Positions 9,001-16,531 are shown, numbered from the stretch's first letter. The stretch is 64,000 nucleotides of DNA from Catellatospora methionotrophica (GCF_011297335.1 NZ_JAAOTJ010000001.1:310001-374000), one strand, 5' to 3'. Made by a program: numbers and translations. The notes: generated from the letters alone by a model not told the origin.

Positions 9001-10118
9001 ACCCGTACGGTCCGGGTCGACTCCCACAGCGCCCGCAGCAGCGTGAACAGCTCCGTCGCCTGGGCCGGGTCGTGGCCGACCAGCTCCTCCAGTTGGTCGA
9101 CGATGACGATGAGCCGCTGCGCGTACGCCTGGTCCAGGGCCCGCACGACGAGGTCGCCGACGTGCCCGGCGCGCAGCGCGGCGGCGATGTCGGCGGTCGT
9201 GACACCGGGCAGGTCGAAGGCCTGCGACAGGGCACGGGTGAGCACGCCCTCGGCGGTGACCCCGGCGGCGACGCGCAGGCCGACGATCACCGCGGGCCGG
9301 GCCCGCAGCCGGGGCAGCACTCCGGCCGACAGCAGCGACGACTTGCCGGTGCCGGACGCCCCGTTGAGCACCGTGAACGGCTCCCGCCACACGGTCTCGG
9401 CCAGCTCGGCGGCTTCGGCCGAACGTCCGAAGTAGAGCGGCGCGTCCTGCTCGCGGAACGGCTCCAGGCCGCGGAACGGGCTGTCGTCCCAGCGGCCCGG
9501 CGGCTCCGCCCAGCCGGCCAGTTCGGGCAGCGCGGCGAGCAGCGCCGCAGCGGGCTGGGCGTACGCGGTCCGCCGCCCGGCCAGGGCCTCCGTCGCGACG
9601 ATCATGCCGGTGACGGACTGGCGCTGGTCGTCCCAGACCGGGCCGCCGCTGAAACCCTGCGTCGCCCAGAATCCGGCGTTGCGGTCGTCGTCGATCTGCA
9701 GCCAGCCCGAACCCTGCCGGCCGTGCATGGTGCCCATCGCCCAGACGCCGTCGGGATGGTGCTCGGGGAAGCCGAACATCCGGCAGTGGTGCCCCCACGC
9801 GTCGGGTTCGTCGACCAGGCGGACCGGCCGCACCCGCTCCGGTGCGGGGCCGGTCAGCCGCAGGACGGCGATGTCGGTCTCGCGCCGGGGCTGCCACAGC
9901 TCGATCACGGCCGTGCCCGTGGTGCCGGTGGCCAGGAAACGGACCTCTACCGCTGTGCCCACGCCAGTCTCGCCACCCGAGCGCGCGAACAGCTTGGTGA
10001 TGACGTGCGCGGCGGTGCAGACCAGGTCCGGCGCCGCCACGAAGCCCGCACCGATCGGATGGCCGTTCGGAACGTTGATCGAGACCATGCTCGCGTTCAG
10101 CCGTTCCTCGGCAGACAT
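6015..10118 (-). CDS. Trypsin-like protease–nSTAND1 ATPase–beta-propeller signalling protein
   Basis: Large predicted conflict/defence protein, 1,367 aa. Residues 1–200 are a trypsin-like protease with an intact triad: His38 ('CTAAHV'), Asp82 ('RETDIAVL') and Ser157 ('GFSGGP'). The entry to the ATPase is the nSTAND1 hallmark 'PFRGLEPFREQDAPLYFGR' (214–232), then Walker A 'GASGTGKSS' (253–261) and Walker B 'LIVIVDQLEE' (336–345). A winged-helix/helical region leads to one transmembrane helix at about 630–652, followed by the conserved-type linker 'DLAAEATRHLSTDPDKAAL'. The remaining 700 residues are WD40-like blades, probably two propellers. The ATG at 10118 is preferred because the protease fold begins at once; upstream codons are low-complexity. 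NTP-driven assembly with propellers as sensor and protease as effector is the family model, not shown here. Confidence 0.88.
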   Translation of the reverse strand: MSAEERLNASMVSINVPNGHPIGAGFVAAPDLVCTAAHVITKLFARSGGETGVGTAVEVRFLATGTTGTAVIELWQPRRETDIAVLRLTGPAPERVRPVRLVDEPDAWGHHCRMFGFPEHHPDGVWAMGTMHGRQGSGWLQIDDDRNAGFWATQGFSGGPVWDDQRQSVTGMIVATEALAGRRTAYAQPAAALLAALPELAGWAEPPGRWDDSPFRGLEPFREQDAPLYFGRSAEAAELAETVWREPFTVLNGASGTGKSSLLSAGVLPRLRARPAVIVGLRVAAGVTAEGVLTRALSQAFDLPGVTTADIAAALRAGHVGDLVVRALDQAYAQRLIVIVDQLEELVGHDPAQATELFTLLRALWESTRTVRVIVTLRSDFLDQAAALSELGPAWTHAITYLAPLTGDGLREAVEGPLSAAGRAAEPRLADRILTDAGATAGALPMVEFLLERLWRSEPGDVLTHETYDTLGGVGGVIAGYAEEVLRERIPQAELPAVRALMLRLVQPTAAGTALRRPVRAQELTPPMLAVARELAAARLVVTSQDRDTGAVTYELTHDALTRRWQRLEDWLRESAEFWQWYETLRVSREQQEPLRGARLEAARTWLRTNGDDLTPADRDFILASRQRSRRFTWAWRSAAAALVMLLVATGVSAYFLQDANAELQAQVREFSARDLAAEATRHLSTDPDKAALTALTAYQSKVLPESTSALFQVYAQFNQVKRILPDTGDVTGMAVMSDPPSLLTAGRDLRRWRLDGAGRPVAEQLADRAQSVVTDRSGTRLAFVGADTVTAVQPDGRRLTRKFTYKVRLERFDPSGQALLLSVQPRPEDPVRTVIWDLGTDTDTELPQVGATAAWFGPDAGTVLVKREFDDTEVWDVKTGRVVQRITEDVVGVSPDGTRLVRCPKSTNRTAMRLYALPGMREAGKLTTSCLGAFGNQLGFDPAGEVMLAMPWDVDAAGSQRIQVVLTDTGEATTLALPLGVQDFGDRVVPVAVPHAGGWLVAYAGGGGVVLADVARDSLTQLGADLTAYDAEPVDLIGPLAVARAARPVRLWDLASGRRITADLPAQERVLIADDRYLFTADDSHTRLSLRDPADPSRVRHELATPPSPGLPPPTGGTGFGWACIVRTDSMLVHFNGSVIRRWEYPSLRPLEPVTPTVADGVDPRSQTGTCAYDTARQVLAVNTSDADIAMWNADTGERLGAFSVDGLQSVRQVAFDPAGDLIAVLGERGQVRVVDMLGQPVSTVTAPQNTLIESCCRMHALRGGLIYLQSGEQFRVWEIGTAKVLSTLVLPKSRDFQGLERSSIDGAGTTLTVSGTAFGVQRFDLDPQGWRQHLCDIVGRGLTAAEREHAAIHPDDEDLCPGWKG

Positions 10119-10618
10119 CTTCTGCCCACGTCCTCTCCACACCGGTCGGCGCGGACAGGTCCGGCACGACGAAGCCTCCATATTAGAGGTCCGTCGCGTC
10201 GCGCGAGGGCCCGGCGAGCTGGTCCGCGCGGTCCTTGCGCCGTGTGCGCGACGGCGGGTTCGGCGACCGGGCAGGGCTGCCGTAAAGGCCACTGATGTTC
10301 GCCGGTGCGACCGCGTAGAGTCAAGGCCATCGTCTGGGTCCCCTGGCCGCTGCTGGCTTCTCCGCCGCCCACGCGCGACCCTTCGGTCACCGGCCACACC
10401 CCAGGCTGGCAGCCGCATTCTCCGACCCGCGGTCTTCGCGCGTCTCCACACGACCGGGCATCCGACCGTGCCCGCCTGAACGTCCGACGACGCCATGAAC
10501 CGCGAGCGCGACGCCCGCCAGCGCCGGGCCTCCTGACTTCGGTGGGCCGGCCTGCCCGCCGAAGGCCGGTGACCGTGCCGCCGTTCGCCCGCACACCCGA
10601 CGCGTCCGAAAGGTCGAC
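10119..10618. other. 500-bp non-coding gap between nSTAND gene and sigma remnant
   Basis: I see no gene here. All open frames across it are antisense or low-complexity shadows. The one AT-rich island is at 10178–10187, where the minus strand reads TAATAT (10185–10180), 62 bp before the nSTAND start, a possible -10 element without an obvious -35. The right half may hold the promoter of the sigma-like gene, or debris of its missing N-terminal coding sequence, but I could not recognise any. Confidence 0.4.
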
Positions 10619-11062
10619 ATGACCGCACGTCCCTCCCTCACCTCCCCCCTCCGGCCGGTCAAGGCCATCGACAGGTTCGACCTCGGGCGCGGCCTGCCCT
10701 TCGCCGGATTTGCCGTGCCCACCGTCATCGGCGAGATCCGGCGGCATTTCCGCGACACCACCTGGGAGGTCCGGGTGCCGCGCCGCGTGCAGGAGCTCTA
10801 TCGCGACCTGGCCGAAACGACCGAGGACCTGACCGTCGAACTGCGGCACATGCCGAGCACGGCCCAGCTCGCCGCGGTCGACAGCCGGATGAGGCTGCGC
10901 CAGCGGCTCGCGGAGCTGTCCCCACGGGACAGGCGCATCATCGCGCTGCGCTTCGACGACGAGCTGACCCAGACGCAGATCGCCACCGAGCCGGGCATGT
11001 CCCAGATGCACATCTCGCGGCTGCTGACCCGCTCGCTGGACCAGCTGCGGCAGGCGGCGTGA
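10619..11062 (+). pseudogene. Internally deleted SigB/SigF-family sigma factor
   Basis: 147 aa against the usual 250–280 for the family. Residues 14–51 ('KAIDRFD', 'FAVPTVIGEIRRHFRDTTW') are the end of region 2 of a SigB/SigF sigma factor, 52–82 ('VPRRVQELYRDLAETTEDLT') are region 3, and 98–147 ('LSPRDRRIIALRF', 'TQTQIATEPGMSQMHISRLL') are region 4 with its helix-turn-helix. Missing are the core-binding first ~60 residues and about 50 residues between regions 3 and 4, the junction being near 'TAQLAA'/'VDSRM'. The reading frame is intact with an AAAGG-like ribosome site, and its end is coupled to the next gene (GTGA overlap), so it may still be translated. It is either decay or a promoter-binding competitor lacking core binding. 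Confidence 0.72.
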
Positions 11063-11733
11063 CCGGCACCGAGGTACGCCCCGTCCTCGCCGACTTCGGT
11101 CAGCCTTCGCTACGCGGCCGCCTGCACGTGTACGCCTTCTACGCCGCCGTCGTCGGCGGCACCGTCATGGGCGGCCTCGCCGCCACCCGGCCGGGCGCGG
11201 CTCCGCTGGTCAGCACGTCGGTCTACAGCGTGACGGTATGCGCGCTGTTCGGCGTCAGCGCGTTGTACCACCGGCGGGTGTGGAGCCCGCAGGGCTACCG
11301 GACCATGCGGCGCCTCGACCACGCGATGATCTACGTCTTCATCGCCGGCACCTACACCCCGCTCTGCGTGCTGCTGCTCAGTCCCGCCAAGGCGACCGCG
11401 CTGCTGGCGACCGTCTGGACCGGGGCTCTCGCCGGGGCCGTGATCGCGAGCGTCTGGCCGCACGCGCCACGCTGGGTGTCGGCCCCGCTGTACCTGATCC
11501 TCGGCTGGGCGGCGGTGCTCGTGCTGCGCGACTTCCTGAACGCGGGCGGAGTGCCCACCCTGGTGCTGCTCGCGATCGGCGGCCTCGGGTACAGCGTCGG
11601 CGCGGTCCTGTTCGCACTGCGCCGCCCGAACCCCTGGCCCGGCGTGTTCGGCCATCACGAGTTCTTCCACGCCTGCACGGTGGTCGCCGCGGCCTGCCAC
11701 CACGCCGCCATCTACTTCGCCCTGTTCGCCTGA
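11059..11733 (+). CDS. Hemolysin III / PAQR-family membrane protein (TrhA-like)
   Basis: Seven-helix membrane protein of 224 aa, the family's usual length. The conserved metal-site motifs are present: 'SALYHRRVW' near residue 68, 'LDHAMIYVFIAGTYTP' near 92 and 'GHHEFFHACTVVAAACHHAAI' at 195–218, supplying the Ser/His/Asp ligands typical of PAQR-type proteins. Bacterial relatives (YqfA/TrhA) influence membrane fluidity and energetics; actual haemolysis is not a safe inference. Start is GTG at 11059, overlapping the stop of the truncated sigma gene by 4 bp, so the two are cotranscribed. It is followed by a hairpin that overlaps its own stop codon. Confidence 0.9.
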   Translation: MTGTEVRPVLADFGQPSLRGRLHVYAFYAAVVGGTVMGGLAATRPGAAPLVSTSVYSVTVCALFGVSALYHRRVWSPQGYRTMRRLDHAMIYVFIAGTYTPLCVLLLSPAKATALLATVWTGALAGAVIASVWPHAPRWVSAPLYLILGWAAVLVLRDFLNAGGVPTLVLLAIGGLGYSVGAVLFALRRPNPWPGVFGHHEFFHACTVVAAACHHAAIYFALFA

Positions 11734-11752
11734 CGGCGCGGGCCGCGCCGTC
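11732..11752. terminator. 10-bp hairpin overlapping the hemolysin III stop codon
   Basis: GACGGCGCGG at 11732–11741 pairs with 11743–11752 around one central base. It lies between convergent genes ending at 11733 and 11770, so it can act for both. Confidence 0.6.
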
Positions 11753-11769
11753 AGCCGCAGGCGGCGGAG

Positions 11770-12204
11770 TCAGGCCGGGTCGAGGACGAACACCGGGATC
11801 TCGCGGGTGACCTTGCGCTGGTAGTCGGCGTAGGTCGGGAACGCCTGGACCGCCCGGTCCCACCACACGCGGCGCTCGTCACCGGTGGCCAGCCGGACCG
11901 TGTACGCCCGGCGCACCGGGCCGTCCTGGAGCATGACGTCGGTGTGCGCGACGAGATTGTGGTACCAGTCGGGGTTGCTCGGCCGGCCGCCGACCGACGC
12001 GACCAGGGCGTAGCTGCCGTCGTGCTCGACCCGCATCAGCGGGGTCTTGCGGATCTTCCCGGACTTCGCGCCCCGCATCGTCACGACCACGACGGGCTTA
12101 CCCATGATCGTGGTGCCCTTCGTGCCCCCGCTGGACTCGTAGGCCTCGACCTGCTTGACGGACATGTCCCAGGTTCCGGGCACGTACTCCCCTGTCAGCT
12201 CCAT
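11770..12204 (-). CDS. Ddn-type nitroreductase / F420H2-dependent quinone reductase
   Basis: Small split-beta-barrel oxidoreductase of 144 aa. The sequence 'KPVVVVTMRGAKSGKIRKTPLMRVEHDGSYALVAS' (about 35–70) and 'NPDWYHNLVAHTDVMLQDG' (about 77–95) are the cofactor-binding core of the deazaflavin-dependent nitroreductase family (M. tuberculosis Ddn). It probably reduces quinones or similar substrates with F420H2 in the cytoplasm or at the membrane face. The C-terminal 'VPVFVLDP'-like ending is typical ('REIPVFVLDPA'). It is transcribed alone, convergent with hemolysin III and divergent from the molybdoenzyme gene 237 bp away. FMN-using members exist, so F420 use is inference. Confidence 0.87.
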   Translation of the reverse strand: MELTGEYVPGTWDMSVKQVEAYESSGGTKGTTIMGKPVVVVTMRGAKSGKIRKTPLMRVEHDGSYALVASVGGRPSNPDWYHNLVAHTDVMLQDGPVRRAYTVRLATGDERRVWWDRAVQAFPTYADYQRKVTREIPVFVLDPA

Positions 12205-12332
12205 TCGTCACACCTTAGGCGAACCGGCCGCCGGGTCGCGATCGGCGGCGACCGACTGCCAGGAGGCGTCGGCGGCCGGAGAGATGCCTGGCGGGCGGCG
12301 GTACGGCAGCGTTTGGCAGGACTGCGTCCGTT

Positions 12333-12360
12333 TTCACCATACAGTACATTAGATGGTGAA
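12333..12360. promoter_or_regulatory. 8-bp inverted repeat upstream of the YdeP-type oxidoreductase gene
   Basis: TTCACCAT at 12333–12340 and ATGGTGAA at 12353–12360 flank an AT-rich 12-nt spacer (ACAGTACATTAG). It ends 80 bp before the start at 12441 in the shared 5' region of two divergent genes. A regulator operator is likely; which protein binds is unknown. Confidence 0.4.
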
Positions 12361-12440
12361 TTCAGTCTTTCCTGAAGTCAGGTGTGCGTCGGCTGCGGCC
12401 CTGATCTGGTGGATAGGTCACCGCGAGGAAGGTCGAGCCC

Positions 12441-14798
12441 ATGGCACCGTCACCGGAACCCGCAGCAGACGCCGAGCAGCTGATGATGGGCGCCGTGCCC
12501 GGAGCCGCCGCGCTCGGGCGCGGGCCGGTCCCGGACGGCGACTACTCCCGGCACGAGTACCACCACCCGGCCGCGGGCTGGGGCGCGGCACGCAGCGTCG
12601 GCAAGGTGCTGCTGCGCTCCCCCGAACCGGTCGAGGGCGTGAAGGCGCTGCTGGTGATGAACCACGAGGACGGCGGTTTCGACTGCCCCGGCTGCGCCTG
12701 GCCCGACGACCCGACCGGGCTGCGCCTGGACATCTGCGAGAACGGCATCAAGCACGTCACGTGGGAGATGGCCCCGCCACGGGCCGACCGGCAGTTCTTC
12801 GCCGCGCACCCGGTCGCCGAGCTGATGAACTGGACCGACTACGACCTGGAGGCCGTGGGGCGGCTCGCCGAGCCGATGACCTACGACCCGGACACCGACC
12901 GCTACGTCCCGATCTCCTGGGAGGACGCGTACGCCATGGTCGGCACCACGCTGCGCGGCCTGGGCAGCCCGAACGAGGCGGCGTTCTACACCTCCGGGCG
13001 GCTGAGCAACGAGGCAACGTTCCTCTACCAGCTGTGGGTACGCGAGTTCGGCACGAACAACCTGCCCGACTGCTCGAACATGTGCCACGAGGCCAGCGGC
13101 CGGGCGCTGCAGGCAGCCATCGGCTCCGGCAAGGGCACCACCGACCTGGAGGACTGGGAGCAGGCCGACGCGATCTGGCTGATGGCCGACAACGCGGGCA
13201 GCAACGCGCCCCGCATGCTGACCTGGCTCGCCGAAGCCGACCGGCGCGGCGCGACCCTGGTGCACATCAACCCGCTGATCGAGGCCGCGTCGCGGCGCAC
13301 CATCGTGCCGCACGAACTCGTCGACATGGCCACCTTCCGCACCACCCGCACCGGGACCAGGAACGTGCAGGTCAACATCGGCGGCGACCTGGCCCTGTTG
13401 CGCGGGGTGGCCAAGGCCGTGTTCGAGGCCGCGGACGGCGACCCGACCGTGCTGGACCGGGAGTTCATCGACAGCCACACGTCCGGCTTCGAGGACTACC
13501 GGGCGGCCGTCGACGCCACGTCGTGGGCCGACATCGTGCGCGACTCCGGGATCACCGAGGTCGACATCCGGGCGCTGGCCGGGTCGTACATCGCCTCGCA
13601 GCGCGTCATCATCGCCTGGTGCCTCGGGCTGACCCAGCACGAGCACGGCGTCGACACGGTCCGCGAGATCGCCAACGTGCTGCTGCTGCGCGGCAACATC
13701 GGCCGCCCCGGCACCGGGCCGTCGCCGGTGCGCGGGCACAGCAACGTGCAGGGCAACCGCACCTGCGGCGTCAACCACCGGCCACCCAAGGCCTTCCTGG
13801 ACCGGCTGGCCCAGGCGTGCGGCATCGACCCGCCGCGCGAGCACGGCCTGGGCACGGTGGACGCGATCGAGGCGATGCGGCGCGGCGAGCTGAAGGTGTT
13901 CGTCGCGATGGGCGGCAACTTCGTGCTGGCCGCGCCCGACCTGCCGCGCACCTTCGAGGCGCTGCGCAACTGCGACCTGACCGTGCAGGTCAGCACGAAA
14001 CTGAACCGCAGCCACCTGGTACACGGGCGGCGCGCGCTGATCCTGCCCTGCCTGGGTCGGTCCGAACGCGACATACAGGCGGCCGGGGAGCAGGGCGTCA
14101 CCGTCGAGGACTCGATGGCGATGGTGCACATCTCGTTCGGGATGAAGGACCCGGTGTCGCCGCACCTGCGCTCGGAGTGCGCCATCCTCGGCGGGATGGC
14201 GCAGGCCACCCTGCCGGACAGCCGTACGCCGTGGCAGGACTACGTCGACGACTACGACCGGATCCGCGACATCATGTCCCGGGCGCTGGAGGGGTTCGAG
14301 GACTTCAACGCCCGCGCCCGCCGCCCGCACGGCTTCCGGCTCGACCAGCCCGCCCGCGAGCGGGTGTTCCTGACCCCGTCGGGCCGGGCGGAGTTCTGGA
14401 CCGGGCCGCTGCCCGACGACGTCGACCCCGGCGAGGGCCGCCTGACGTTGACGACGGTCCGCTCGCACGACCAGTTCAACACGACGATCTACTCCAATGA
14501 CGACCGTTACCGCGGCGTGAAGGGCCTGCGCACCATCATTTTCATGAACGCCGACGACATGCGGGCGCGCGGGCTGGCCGAGTTCGACCTGATCGACGTG
14601 ACCAGCTTCTCCCGCGACGGCTCGCAGCGCACCGTGTACGGCTACCGGGCCGTCGAGCATCCGATCCCGCCGGGCAACGCGGCCGGGTACATGCCGGAGC
14701 TGAACGTGCTGTGCGGGCTCGCCGACACCAGCACCCAGAGCGAGCAGCCGGTGACCAAGCACCTGGTCGTCGAGGTGACCAAGCAGGCGACCGCCTGA
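12441..14798 (+). CDS. FdhF/YdeP-family molybdopterin oxidoreductase
   Basis: Formate-dehydrogenase-like molybdoenzyme of 785 aa, matching the E. coli YdeP size. An N-terminal 'GGFDCPGCAWPDDPTG' CxxC segment (about 75–90) precedes the molybdopterin domains. 'DCSNMCHEASGRAL' (about 212–225) places a Cys-His where FdhF has Sec-His, so this is the cysteine form. 'LLLRGNIGRPGTGPSPVRGHSNVQG' (about 414–438) and the C-terminal dinucleotide-binding domain 'TTVRSHDQFNTTIYS' are family-typical. GAGGAAGG stands about 8 nt before ATG 12441. YdeP is linked to acid resistance in E. coli, but the substrate is unknown and no FdhD or electron-transfer subunit is encoded nearby. Confidence 0.9.
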   Translation: MAPSPEPAADAEQLMMGAVPGAAALGRGPVPDGDYSRHEYHHPAAGWGAARSVGKVLLRSPEPVEGVKALLVMNHEDGGFDCPGCAWPDDPTGLRLDICENGIKHVTWEMAPPRADRQFFAAHPVAELMNWTDYDLEAVGRLAEPMTYDPDTDRYVPISWEDAYAMVGTTLRGLGSPNEAAFYTSGRLSNEATFLYQLWVREFGTNNLPDCSNMCHEASGRALQAAIGSGKGTTDLEDWEQADAIWLMADNAGSNAPRMLTWLAEADRRGATLVHINPLIEAASRRTIVPHELVDMATFRTTRTGTRNVQVNIGGDLALLRGVAKAVFEAADGDPTVLDREFIDSHTSGFEDYRAAVDATSWADIVRDSGITEVDIRALAGSYIASQRVIIAWCLGLTQHEHGVDTVREIANVLLLRGNIGRPGTGPSPVRGHSNVQGNRTCGVNHRPPKAFLDRLAQACGIDPPREHGLGTVDAIEAMRRGELKVFVAMGGNFVLAAPDLPRTFEALRNCDLTVQVSTKLNRSHLVHGRRALILPCLGRSERDIQAAGEQGVTVEDSMAMVHISFGMKDPVSPHLRSECAILGGMAQATLPDSRTPWQDYVDDYDRIRDIMSRALEGFEDFNARARRPHGFRLDQPARERVFLTPSGRAEFWTGPLPDDVDPGEGRLTLTTVRSHDQFNTTIYSNDDRYRGVKGLRTIIFMNADDMRARGLAEFDLIDVTSFSRDGSQRTVYGYRAVEHPIPPGNAAGYMPELNVLCGLADTSTQSEQPVTKHLVVEVTKQATA

Positions 14799-14806
14799 CC
14801 TTCTCG

Positions 14807-15178
14807 TTACTGCGGAGAGCCGAACACGCCAGGGTTGCGGGCGGTCCAGTCGAACAGCGGCTGCAGGGCGTCCATCAGCTCGACGGCACGCGCCGTGGGC
14901 GAGTACAGGATCTGCACCGGGGTGGTGGGGATGACCTGCCGCTCGATGAGTCCGTGCTGTTCGAGTTCGCGCAGGCGCTGGGTCAGGACGCGGTCGGAGA
15001 TGCCGTCGGCGAACGCGCGGTAGTGCCCGAACCGGCGTGCGCCCCGCCGCCCGGCCAGCATGATCATGCCCACCCAGCGGCGGCCCAGCAGCTCCAGGAC
15101 CGGCTGGAAGCCGCGGCACGCCGCGTCGCTGGCGCCATGGTGGTCGGGCACGTACGCGGAGAGCCTGGCAGTCGTCAC
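14807..15178 (-). CDS. HxlR-family winged-helix regulator
   Basis: Transcription factor of 123 aa. The HxlR signature runs from 'CRGFQPVLELLGRRWVGMIM' (about 21–40) through 'RFGHYRAFADGISDRVLTQRLRELEQHGLIERQ' (about 49–81), which holds the recognition helix, to the wing 'PVQILYSPTARAVELMDAL'. HxlR proteins bind short palindromes as dimers and often sense electrophiles or redox changes; a Cys (Cys21) precedes the helix. The gene ends 8 bp from the convergent molybdoenzyme gene. Start is GTG 15178, which has no clear ribosome site; a perfect short palindrome touches it, suggesting autoregulation. An internal start further downstream is possible. Confidence 0.88.
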   Translation of the reverse strand: MTTARLSAYVPDHHGASDAACRGFQPVLELLGRRWVGMIMLAGRRGARRFGHYRAFADGISDRVLTQRLRELEQHGLIERQVIPTTPVQILYSPTARAVELMDALQPLFDWTARNPGVFGSPQ

Positions 15179-15192
15179 TTACCGATAGTAAG
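15178..15192. promoter_or_regulatory. HxlR operator candidate (CTTAC-N5-GTAAG)
   Basis: A perfect 5-bp inverted repeat around CGATA, of the TTAC...GTAA type bound by HxlR-family proteins, immediately upstream of and overlapping the first base of the HxlR gene's start codon. Confidence 0.5.
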
Positions 15193-15279
15193 CAGCTAAC
15201 CGGGGTCTGCCCACCCACCCGAGCCACGCCAGGCTGGATCGGTTCGCCCGCACCGTGGACCGGGCTGACGCAGCGGCTC

Positions 15280-15310
15280 TTGACCTGAACCTGACTTGAA
15301 CTTCTAGGTT
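15280..15310 (+). promoter_or_regulatory. MerR-type promoter with 19-bp spacer for the VOC gene
   Basis: TTGACC (15280–15285) and TAGGTT (15305–15310) are separated by exactly 19 bp. A dyad AACCT-N13-AGGTT (15288–15310) lies within the spacer and over the -10. Over-long spacers with internal dyads are the hallmark of MerR/SoxR-activated promoters. No MerR gene is in the window, so the regulator acts in trans. Confidence 0.55.
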
Positions 15311-15353
15311 GCGTTAAGGGCCGCGACAGCCGCTGCCCACCGAGGAGGCACCG

Positions 15354-15827
15354 ATGACCGCGCAGACCGAGATCCCCGACCGCTACCGGTATGCCGTGAT
15401 CCCGCACATCATGGTCGACGACGCGGCCGCGGCGATCGACTTCTACCAGCGGGCGTTCGGCGCGACGGAGGACATCAGGATCGGCGCGCCCGGCGGCGGC
15501 ATCCTGCACGCCGAGGTCACCATCGGGCGGTCGGTGCTGATGCTCGGCGACGCCAGCGTCGAGGAGGCCGAAGCCGGCTCGTTCGCCGCGCCGACGGCAC
15601 TCGGTGGCGGCACCTCGGTCACCCTGCACGTGTACGTGCCGGACGTGGACAGCCTGGCCAGGCGGGCGGAAGCGGCCGGTGCCGTGATCCTGCAGCCGCC
15701 GACGGACATGTTCCACGGCGACCGCACGGTCATCCTCCGAGACCCGGCGGGCCACCTGTGGGTGTTCCTCACCCACCTGGAGGACGTGTCGGAGGAGGAG
15801 CTACACCGCCGCATCGGCCGGGGGTGA
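15354..15827 (+). CDS. VOC-family (glyoxalase-fold) protein, PhnB-like
   Basis: 157-aa protein with two beta-alpha-beta-beta-beta halves. 'RYAVIPHIMVDDAAAAIDFYQRAFGATE' (about 8–35) opens the first half and 'TSVTLHVYVPDVDSLARRAEAAGAVILQPPTDMFHGDRTVILRDPAGHLWVFLTH' forms the second. Candidate metal ligands are His15 and Glu50-type residues ('LHAEVTIG') in the first half and His/Asp in 'DPAGHLW'. PhnB-like members of this fold include uncharacterised stress or resistance proteins. GAGGAGG sits 4–5 nt before ATG 15354. The promoter looks MerR-controlled, so the gene is probably induced by a small molecule or oxidant sensed elsewhere. Confidence 0.85.
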   Translation: MTAQTEIPDRYRYAVIPHIMVDDAAAAIDFYQRAFGATEDIRIGAPGGGILHAEVTIGRSVLMLGDASVEEAEAGSFAAPTALGGGTSVTLHVYVPDVDSLARRAEAAGAVILQPPTDMFHGDRTVILRDPAGHLWVFLTHLEDVSEEELHRRIGRG

Positions 15828-16000
15828 TCCGGCTGCCGTGCCCGGCGTCGACAGAGCGAGCCCGGCCGAGCGGTCACCTACATTGCGTAGGATCGTTTCG
15901 GCTGGCGCTCGTTGTGCGATATGTGGCGGGCTCGGTCGAGAACTATCTCGCGCCGCACCCGGAGATGCTCAACGAGTGATCCACCGACAGGTGCTCACGG

Positions 16001-16531
16001 TCAGCGGTCGAGCGCCTTCGCCATGATCTGTTCCCGAAACACCCCGTCCGGCATCAGGTCACCGGGTTCAGCGGTGAGCTGGAAGCCGTGGCGTCGGTAG
16101 AGCGCGGCGGCGGCATCGTTGCCGTCGGCCACGGCCAGTTTCAGCACGTCCGCGCCGCCCTGCCGGGCCCAGGCCTCGACCGCCGCCAGCAGCCGGTCCG
16201 CCACTCCCCGGCCTCGGGCGGCCGGAGCCACCCACATCGAGATCAGCTCAGCCACGGCCCGGTCGTCGGTCGGCACGCCGCCGGCCATGCCCGACGGGCG
16301 GCCGTCGAGCGTCGCCACCAGGTTGTACGAGCCTGGGATGGCGAGCCGGGCCCGCCACCGCTCGGGGCGGTCGCCGTCGCCCTGCCAGTCCGCCAGCCGG
16401 GACCCGAAGGCGTACGGCGCCTCCGTGAGCGCGGCGAGCCGCAGTTCCCGCCAGACGGGCCAGTCGTCGGTGGTCAGCACCCGAAGTTCGATCACGGGAG
16501 CAGCCTGCCCGTGCGGCGGTGCGCCCGCCAC
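16001..16531 (-). CDS. GNAT-family N-acetyltransferase
   Basis: 176-aa acetyl-CoA-dependent acetyltransferase. The acetyl-CoA loop is 'MWVAPAARGRGVADRLL' (about 106–122, R/Q-x-x-G-x-G/A), followed by 'VEAWARQGGADVLKLAVADGNDAAAALYRRHGFQ', the classic last strands of the fold. The start is uncertain: GTG 16531 has a GGGG-containing leader, while GTG 16495 would begin directly at the fold ('VIELRVLTTDDW'). It lies 18 bp downstream of the LysA-like decarboxylase gene on the same strand, so the two are probably cotranscribed, and an amine product of the decarboxylase is a reasonable but unproven substrate. Confidence 0.85.
   Translation of the reverse strand: MAGAPPHGQAAPVIELRVLTTDDWPVWRELRLAALTEAPYAFGSRLADWQGDGDRPERWRARLAIPGSYNLVATLDGRPSGMAGGVPTDDRAVAELISMWVAPAARGRGVADRLLAAVEAWARQGGADVLKLAVADGNDAAAALYRRHGFQLTAEPGDLMPDGVFREQIMAKALDR

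Noticed and set aside
15828-16000. A small ORF in the 173-bp gap after the VOC gene
   Set aside because: The short frames have no ribosome site, no conserved residues and overlap each other in three frames.
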